Below are positions 1-3,307 of a DNA stretch of 5,764 nucleotides, one piece after another; the first letter of the stretch is position 1; the number at the start of each line of letters is the position of its first letter. Origin of the DNA: Myxococcales bacterium (GTDB lineage: Bacteria > Myxococcota > Myxococcia > Myxococcales > Myxococcaceae). The position numbers and the translations under genes are program-made. Below the pieces are notes generated by a model. That model was not told the DNA's origin, did no database searches, and was given only the letters and a program-made list of their open reading frames with translations. The stretch is taken from the NCBI GenBank assembly GCA_009885595.1, contig VFKJ01000335.1, positions 1 through 5,764 on the forward strand, written 5' to 3'.

Positions 1-720
1 GACGGTGAGGGCCCCGGCGAGGTGGGTCTTGGGCAGCAGCACCGCGAACTCCTCGCCCCCGTAGCGGGCGACGAAGTCGGTCTCGCGCACGGCGGCCTTC
101 ACGCACGCAGCCGTCGCCTTGAGCACCTCGTCACCGACCTGGTGGCCGAAGTTGTCGTTCACGTTCTTGAAGTGATCGAGGTCGACCAGGATCAACGCGA
201 GGGGATCGTCGTAACGCTGGGCGCGGCGAAACTCTTCACGCAGCCGCTCCTGGAAGTGGCGGTGGTTGGCGACCTGGGTGAGGCCATCGGTGACGGCCAG
301 CTCGTGCAGGCGCGCCGCTTCGGTCTTCGCCCCCAGGAGCGCGCGGTGCAGCGCCATGCGACGGGCCGCGCGCGCCACCACCTCGGACGGCAGCACCGGC
401 AAGAGGAGAAAGTCGTCGCAGCCCTGGCGAAACGCCGCCGCCCGGGCCACCGAGTCATCAGAGCTGGAGAGCAGCAGCACCGGCGTCTGCCCGCCCTCGG
501 AGCGCAGGTGCGCCAGCACGGTCAGCCCGCTGTCACCGGGGAGCTCGACCTTCACGATCGCCAGGTCGATGGGGCCGTCCACCAGGTGGCCCAGGCCCTC
601 GGAAGCGGTGGCGGCGGGGAGCACCTTCGCGCCCGCGTCGATCAGCTCGCGCACCAGTGCTTCCGACGGCGCGTCGTCGACGACCAGCGCTGTCCAGCGG
701 GCCCCCATGCGGCGAGGCAT
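1..720 (-). CDS. Diguanylate cyclase with degenerate N-terminal receiver domain (3' end outside window)
   Basis: Predicted to make cyclic di-GMP from two GTP in the cytoplasm. The frame stays open from the ATG at 720 to the window edge, giving 240 residues; the C-terminal part of the GGDEF domain is missing. Residues 9-125 are receiver-like: acidic pair D15-D16, LPGDSGL after strand 3, a Ser-rich strand 4 (85-87) and DDFL at 102-105. The phospho-acceptor position is Lys57 and the conserved Lys of the usual TKP motif is Leu107, so normal phosphorylation is unlikely. The GGDEF domain begins near 140 with VTDGLTQVANHRHF, then DLDHFK (180-185), an RxxD inhibitory site (RETD, 212-215) and GGEEF (221-225), so the cyclase looks active and product-inhibited. 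There is no clear Shine-Dalgarno; in-frame ATGs at 744 and 708 are alternative starts. It is divergent from the glycosyltransferase gene, 61 bp away. Confidence 0.93.
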   Translation of the reverse strand, partial: MPRRMGARWTALVVDDAPSEALVRELIDAGAKVLPAATASEGLGHLVDGPIDLAIVKVELPGDSGLTVLAHLRSEGGQTPVLLLSSSDDSVARAAAFRQGCDDFLLLPVLPSEVVARAARRMALHRALLGAKTEAARLHELAVTDGLTQVANHRHFQERLREEFRRAQRYDDPLALILVDLDHFKNVNDNFGHQVGDEVLKATAACVKAAVRETDFVARYGGEEFAVLLPKTHLAGALTV

Positions 721-781
721 ACCGCTGTTCTGCTTCGGGCGCATGCTTGGCGCAGTGAAAGAGGTGTGGGATACGCGGCAT
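721..781. promoter_or_regulatory. Short divergent intergenic region between cyclase and glycosyltransferase genes
   Basis: These 61 bp separate two divergent start codons, so promoters for both genes must lie here or inside the 5' ends of the genes. On the plus strand a purine-rich AAAGAGGTG (758-766) resembles a Shine-Dalgarno but ends 15 nt before the ATG at 782, longer than usual. A CATG at 742-745 gives overlapping alternative ATGs on both strands, each in frame with its gene. I see no convincing -35/-10 pair. That it is a shared control region is inferred from gene arrangement only. Confidence 0.35.
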
Positions 782-1564
782 ATGGCCCGTCCCAGCTTGA
801 GCCTGTTCTTTCCCGCGTGGAACGAGGAGGAGTACGTCGAGCGCGCCGTGAGCCGCGCGAAGGCGGTGCTCGAGCGGCTGGCAGACGATTGGGAGATCAT
901 CGTCGTCAACGACGCTTCCACCGATCGCACCAGGGAGATCGCCGAAGGGCTCTCGCGCCGCGACGGGCGGATCCGCTGCGTGTCGCACGAGGTGAACAAG
1001 AAGCTCGGCGGCGCGATGAAGACCGGCTTCTCCTCGAGCACCAAGGACATCGTCATCTATTCGGACATGGACCTGCCGTTCGATCTCGACGAGCTCGAGC
1101 GTGCGCTCCGCCTGCTCGAGTACCTCGAGGCCGACATGATCTGCGCCTTCCGCTTCGATCGCACCAGCGAGGGCACCAAGCGCATCGTCTACTCGTTCGT
1201 CTACAACGCGCTCATCAGCGGGCTGTTCGGGGTGGCGATCAAGGACATCAACTTCAGCTTCAAGGTGGTGCACCGCCGGGTGCTGGAGTCGATCGATCTG
1301 AAGGCCGAGGGCTCGTTCATCGACGCCGAGCTGGTGGTCAAGGCCATCCGCAAGGGCTTCAAGGTCTTCCAGATGGGCGTCGACTATTTCCCGCGCACGC
1401 GCGGCATCTCGACGCTCGCGAGCCCCTCGGTGATCGTGAAGATCGTCAAGGAACTGGCGACGCTGTTCGAGGACACCCGCAACCCGAGCAACCCTTCGCG
1501 GCCGGTACGGCTGCCCCCCGACGTGGCGGCCTTCCCGCCCAAGAAGGCGTCCGGCGCCCCGTGA
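782..1564 (+). CDS. Family 2 glycosyltransferase, dolichyl/polyprenyl-phosphate mannosyltransferase (DPM1) type
   Basis: Predicted to transfer a sugar from a nucleotide sugar to a lipid-phosphate or other acceptor at the inner face of the cytoplasmic membrane. It has 260 residues, the size of a single GT-A domain. Visible motifs are FPAWNEE near the N terminus (10-16), VVNDASTDRT (41-50), LGGAMKTGF (75-83), the metal-binding DxD as SDMD (94-97), the DPM1-type KDINFSFK (154-161) and the late SFIDAELVVKAIRKGFKV block followed by RTRG. Residues 135-153 are hydrophobic with few charges and could be a membrane-interface helix; there is no clear C-terminal transmembrane anchor as in ArnC/GtrB types. 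The ATG at 782 is chosen because the GT-A fold starts at once after it; in-frame ATG 743 and GTGs at 755 and 764 are alternatives. It precedes a sugar deacetylase gene by 67 bp. The sugar and acceptor cannot be read from the sequence. Confidence 0.93.
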   Translation: MARPSLSLFFPAWNEEEYVERAVSRAKAVLERLADDWEIIVVNDASTDRTREIAEGLSRRDGRIRCVSHEVNKKLGGAMKTGFSSSTKDIVIYSDMDLPFDLDELERALRLLEYLEADMICAFRFDRTSEGTKRIVYSFVYNALISGLFGVAIKDINFSFKVVHRRVLESIDLKAEGSFIDAELVVKAIRKGFKVFQMGVDYFPRTRGISTLASPSVIVKIVKELATLFEDTRNPSNPSRPVRLPPDVAAFPPKKASGAP

Positions 1565-1579
1565 GCGACGAAACTGTCT

Positions 1580-1620
1580 CCCTCTCCCTGCGCCAGCGGG
1601 GAGAGGGTCGGGGTGAGGGG
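1580..1620. repeat. REP-like extragenic palindrome with purine-rich tail
   Basis: Perfect 9-bp arms CCCTCTCCC (1580-1588) and GGGAGAGGG (1599-1607) enclose a 10-nt loop that can add a G-U, a G-C and a C-G pair. A tail rich in G, TCGGGGTGAGGGG (1608-1620), follows. This layout (CCCTCTCCC, hairpin, GGGAGAGGG, GGGTGAGGG) resembles the dispersed extragenic palindromes of many high-GC proteobacteria and myxobacteria, so it is probably one copy of a genomic family; only one copy is in this window. It fills most of the gap between the glycosyltransferase and deacetylase genes. As RNA it would form a strong hairpin, but it lacks a U-tract, so it is more likely a stability or partial attenuation element than a classical terminator. 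Confidence 0.75.
1615..1620 (+). promoter_or_regulatory. Likely ribosome binding site of the deacetylase gene, inside the repeat tail
   Basis: GAGGGG ends 11 nt before the ATG at 1632 and is the only Shine-Dalgarno-like sequence there; the nucleotides in between are GC alternations (CCGCGCGCGCA). The site belongs to the 3' tail of the palindromic repeat, so the repeat seems to supply the translation signal. The spacing is slightly long. Confidence 0.5.
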
Positions 1621-1631
1621 CCGCGCGCGCA

Positions 1632-2453
1632 ATGATCAGACTCGTCATCAACGCCGACGATCTCGGGCTGCACCCGCGCATCGACGAGGGCATCTTCGCC
1701 GCGCACACCGACGGCGTGGTGACGAGCGCGACGGTGCTCGCGACCGGGCCCACCGCCGCCGAAGCCATTCGCCGCGCGGGGCAGACCAAGCTGGGGCTGG
1801 GGCTGCACCTGTGCCTCACCACGCACCTGACGCCCGCCGCTGCGCCGCACGCGGTGCGGTGGCTGGCACCCGGGGGCCGCTTCCGCCGCAACTGGGCTGA
1901 GCTCTCGGCCGCCTGGCTCGGCCGGCTCATTCCGGCTGAAGAGATCGTCCTCGAGTTCCGCGCCCAGGTGCGCCGGGCTCAGGAACTGGGCGCGGAGCTC
2001 GATCACCTCGACACCCACCAGCACCTGCACCTGCTGCCGGGGCTGACCTCGATCGTCGAGGTGCTGGCGGCCGAGCTGGGGCTGCCGATGCGCTGGCCTC
2101 AGGAACGCCCCACCGCGCACTGGCTGGTGCATCCCCGCTCGGCCCTGAAGTCTGCGCTGCTGGGCACGCTGGCTCGGGTGAAGCAACCGCGCGGCGTGAA
2201 GCGGGTGCGCGCGGTCGGCGTGTTCGAGTCGGGCCGCCTCACCGAGAAGCGGCTGCTGCGGCTCATTCGCGATCTGCCCGAGGGCGACGTCGAGATCGTC
2301 ACCCACCCCGGCCTCGAGCCAGGCTCGGTGCCCCAGGACCCCGACTGGAGCTACCAGTGGGAGCAGGAGCTGGCGGCGGTGCTCAGCCCGCTGGTGCGAG
2401 ACGCCATCGCCGCGCGGGGCATCGAGCTGGTGAACTACCGCCAGCTCACCTGA
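1632..2453 (+). CDS. ChbG/YdjC/HpnK-family carbohydrate deacetylase
   Basis: Predicted metal-dependent deacetylase that removes acetyl groups from N-acetylated sugars, such as chitooligosaccharide (ChbG) or the GlcNAc of a hopanoid glycolipid (HpnK). Its 273 residues are normal for the family. Motifs in order: INADDLG at 6-12 (Asp9/Asp10, catalytic and metal site), GLHLCLT at 57-63 (His59), DTHQHLHLLPG at 127-137 (His129 the likely second metal His) and THPG at 224-227. All family landmarks are present, so it should be active. There is no signal peptide, so it is probably cytoplasmic. The ATG at 1632 directly precedes the first beta strand. It lies 67 bp after a family-2 glycosyltransferase on the same strand, suggesting that it trims the sugar that enzyme attaches. 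It converges on the toxin gene with 2 bp between stop codons. The exact substrate is unknown. Confidence 0.93.
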   Translation: MIRLVINADDLGLHPRIDEGIFAAHTDGVVTSATVLATGPTAAEAIRRAGQTKLGLGLHLCLTTHLTPAAAPHAVRWLAPGGRFRRNWAELSAAWLGRLIPAEEIVLEFRAQVRRAQELGAELDHLDTHQHLHLLPGLTSIVEVLAAELGLPMRWPQERPTAHWLVHPRSALKSALLGTLARVKQPRGVKRVRAVGVFESGRLTEKRLLRLIRDLPEGDVEIVTHPGLEPGSVPQDPDWSYQWEQELAAVLSPLVRDAIAARGIELVNYRQLT

Positions 2454-2455
2454 GC

Positions 2456-2968
2456 TCAGCGGCCCTTCGCCGCGGCGAGTGACGCCGCGAGGTTGGCGAT
2501 CGAGCGGAAGAGCACCAGCGGGTCGTCCTTCGAGGGAATGAAGCCCTTGCGCGACCAGAAAGCGCTCGCCTCGGTATCGACGGCGTTGACCAGCAAGGCG
2601 CGGCCGCCCACCAGCCGGGCGCCTTCGACGCATCTCTCCAGCGTGTGCTTCAGCAACCCGCTCCCGATCCCCTTCCCTGCCCATCGGGTATCGGTCGCCA
2701 GTTGCCCGAGCAGGAGACACGGAACGGGATCGGGGGGCTGACCGGTTCGAATGGACCGCGGCAGTGACGAGGGCACGACCGCCGTGGGCGCCAGGCCGTA
2801 GTACCCGATTACACGGTGGGCCTGATGCACCACCATCACCACCGTGAAGCCTCTTTGCTGATTCGAGAGCGCTCGGACCTTGAGCCACCGATCGAGCGAC
2901 GGCTTCCCGCACGAGAACTCGGAGACGTCATGCCGAGCCGTCAAGAGCTCAGGCGCTGAGATGTTCAT
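2456..2968 (-). CDS. GNAT-family acetyltransferase toxin (TacT/AtaT-like), type II toxin-antitoxin
   Basis: Toxins of this family acetylate the amino group of aminoacyl-tRNA with acetyl-CoA and block translation. The 170 residues match the family length. Hallmarks: HDVSEFSCGKPSLDRWL near the N terminus (13-29), Asn36 in RALSNQ, VIGYYGLAP (53-61), the acetyl-CoA loop LATDTRWAGKGIGSGLL (90-106) and ALLVNAVDTEA (124-134). The family usually has FYxxxGF with a catalytic Tyr; here it reads FWSRKGF (137-143), with Trp138 in its place. A tail, LFRSIANLAASLAAAKGR, follows. The start overlaps the antitoxin stop as ATGA (2965-2968), so translation is probably coupled; no good independent Shine-Dalgarno is present. 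The TA assignment rests on the sequence plus the adjacent DUF1778 gene. Whether it is toxic with Trp138 is open; this may be a distinct subclade. Confidence 0.92.
   Translation of the reverse strand: MNISAPELLTARHDVSEFSCGKPSLDRWLKVRALSNQQRGFTVVMVVHQAHRVIGYYGLAPTAVVPSSLPRSIRTGQPPDPVPCLLLGQLATDTRWAGKGIGSGLLKHTLERCVEGARLVGGRALLVNAVDTEASAFWSRKGFIPSKDDPLVLFRSIANLAASLAAAKGR
2471..2489. terminator. Possible hairpin terminator for the plus-strand deacetylase transcript
   Basis: CGCGGCG (2471-2477) and CGCCGCG (2483-2489) are perfect 7-bp GC-only arms around AGTGA, starting 18 nt after the deacetylase stop. There is no T-run on either strand, so this is not a standard intrinsic terminator. It lies wholly within the last codons of the opposite-strand GNAT gene (the Ala-rich tail), so it may simply reflect coding for Ala repeats. 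Confidence 0.3.
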
Positions 2969-3243
2969 TCCCAGGGGGATTTGCGCGCGAGCACCTTCAC
3001 CAACGCCCGGACTGGCTTGCCCTGGCCGGCGATGGCCCTGGCGAAGGCGGCGAACCCCGCCCCTGACATGCCGACGACGGCACGTTCCATCACGACGTCC
3101 GCAGCGGCACGCACCGCGGCTTCGCGCACGAACTCGGTGCGGGAGCTTCCGCGAATCGTGGCCGCGCGATCGATGAGCTCGATGTCGCGCGAGGGCAGTC
3201 GCATCGACAGCGGGTATTCCTTCTTCGTCGCCGGGAGCGCCAT
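2965..3243 (-). CDS. DUF1778 (TacA-like) ribbon-helix-helix antitoxin
   Basis: Antitoxin that binds and neutralises the GNAT toxin through its C-terminal part and represses its own operon through an N-terminal ribbon-helix-helix domain. It has 92 residues. The PLSMRLPSRDIELIDRAATI segment (11-30) is the beta strand plus helix 1 of the fold, and SSRTEFVREAA (33-43) is the turn and helix 2. The C terminus VLARKSPWE matches the conserved ARKxPWE ending of the family. The frame is open further upstream, but the ATG at 3243 gives the family length and the residues before it do not fit. No Shine-Dalgarno precedes it; a predicted -10 box ends 7 nt before the ATG, suggesting a leaderless or nearly leaderless mRNA. 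It is the first gene of a two-gene operon, with a 4-nt overlap with the toxin. Confidence 0.93.
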   Translation of the reverse strand: MALPATKKEYPLSMRLPSRDIELIDRAATIRGSSRTEFVREAAVRAAADVVMERAVVGMSGAGFAAFARAIAGQGKPVRALVKVLARKSPWE

Positions 3244-3250
3244 GGGGAGA

Positions 3251-3279
3251 AACGTAGTGCGGTTTGCACTACGCCTCAA
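3251..3279 (-). promoter_or_regulatory. Predicted promoter of the toxin-antitoxin operon
   Basis: Reading the minus strand, TTGAGG (3279-3274, 4 of 6 to the -35 consensus) and TACGTT (3256-3251, 3 of 6 to the -10 consensus) are separated by exactly 17 nt. Only 7 nt (TCTCCCC) lie between the -10 box and the ATG at 3243, so transcription would begin at or next to the start codon. The match is modest; the spacing and the palindrome in the spacer raise its credibility. Confidence 0.5.
3253..3273. promoter_or_regulatory. Palindromic operator, probably for the ribbon-helix-helix antitoxin
   Basis: CGTAGTGC (3253-3260) and GCACTACG (3266-3273) are perfect 8-bp inverted arms around GGTTT. The site ends 9 nt before the antitoxin start codon and covers the spacer and part of the -10 box of the predicted promoter. 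Ribbon-helix-helix antitoxins autoregulate by binding such palindromes, so binding here would block RNA polymerase. That it is this antitoxin's site is inferred from position. Confidence 0.75.
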
Positions 3280-3307
3280 CCCCGGGCCTGATCGTTCGGC
3301 GAGGACG

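Noticed and set aside
1580..1607. Palindrome considered as an intrinsic terminator after the glycosyltransferase
   Set aside because: Strong hairpin but followed by a G-rich tail and no T-run, and it sits between two likely co-transcribed genes; a dispersed repeat is the better explanation.
22..1635. Long open frame on the plus strand (537 codons)
   Set aside because: Arg/Gly/Ala-rich translation with no family motifs; overlaps the cyclase on the other strand and the glycosyltransferase in another frame, both of which have clear catalytic motifs. A high-GC shadow frame.
533..1930. Long minus-strand open frame opposite the glycosyltransferase and deacetylase (465 codons)
   Set aside because: His/Arg/Ala-rich antisense shadow that runs through two well-supported genes and the repeat, with no recognisable motif.
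1446..2912. Long minus-strand open frame (488 codons)
   Set aside because: Antisense to the deacetylase and out of frame with the GNAT toxin; composition and lack of motifs mark it as a shadow.
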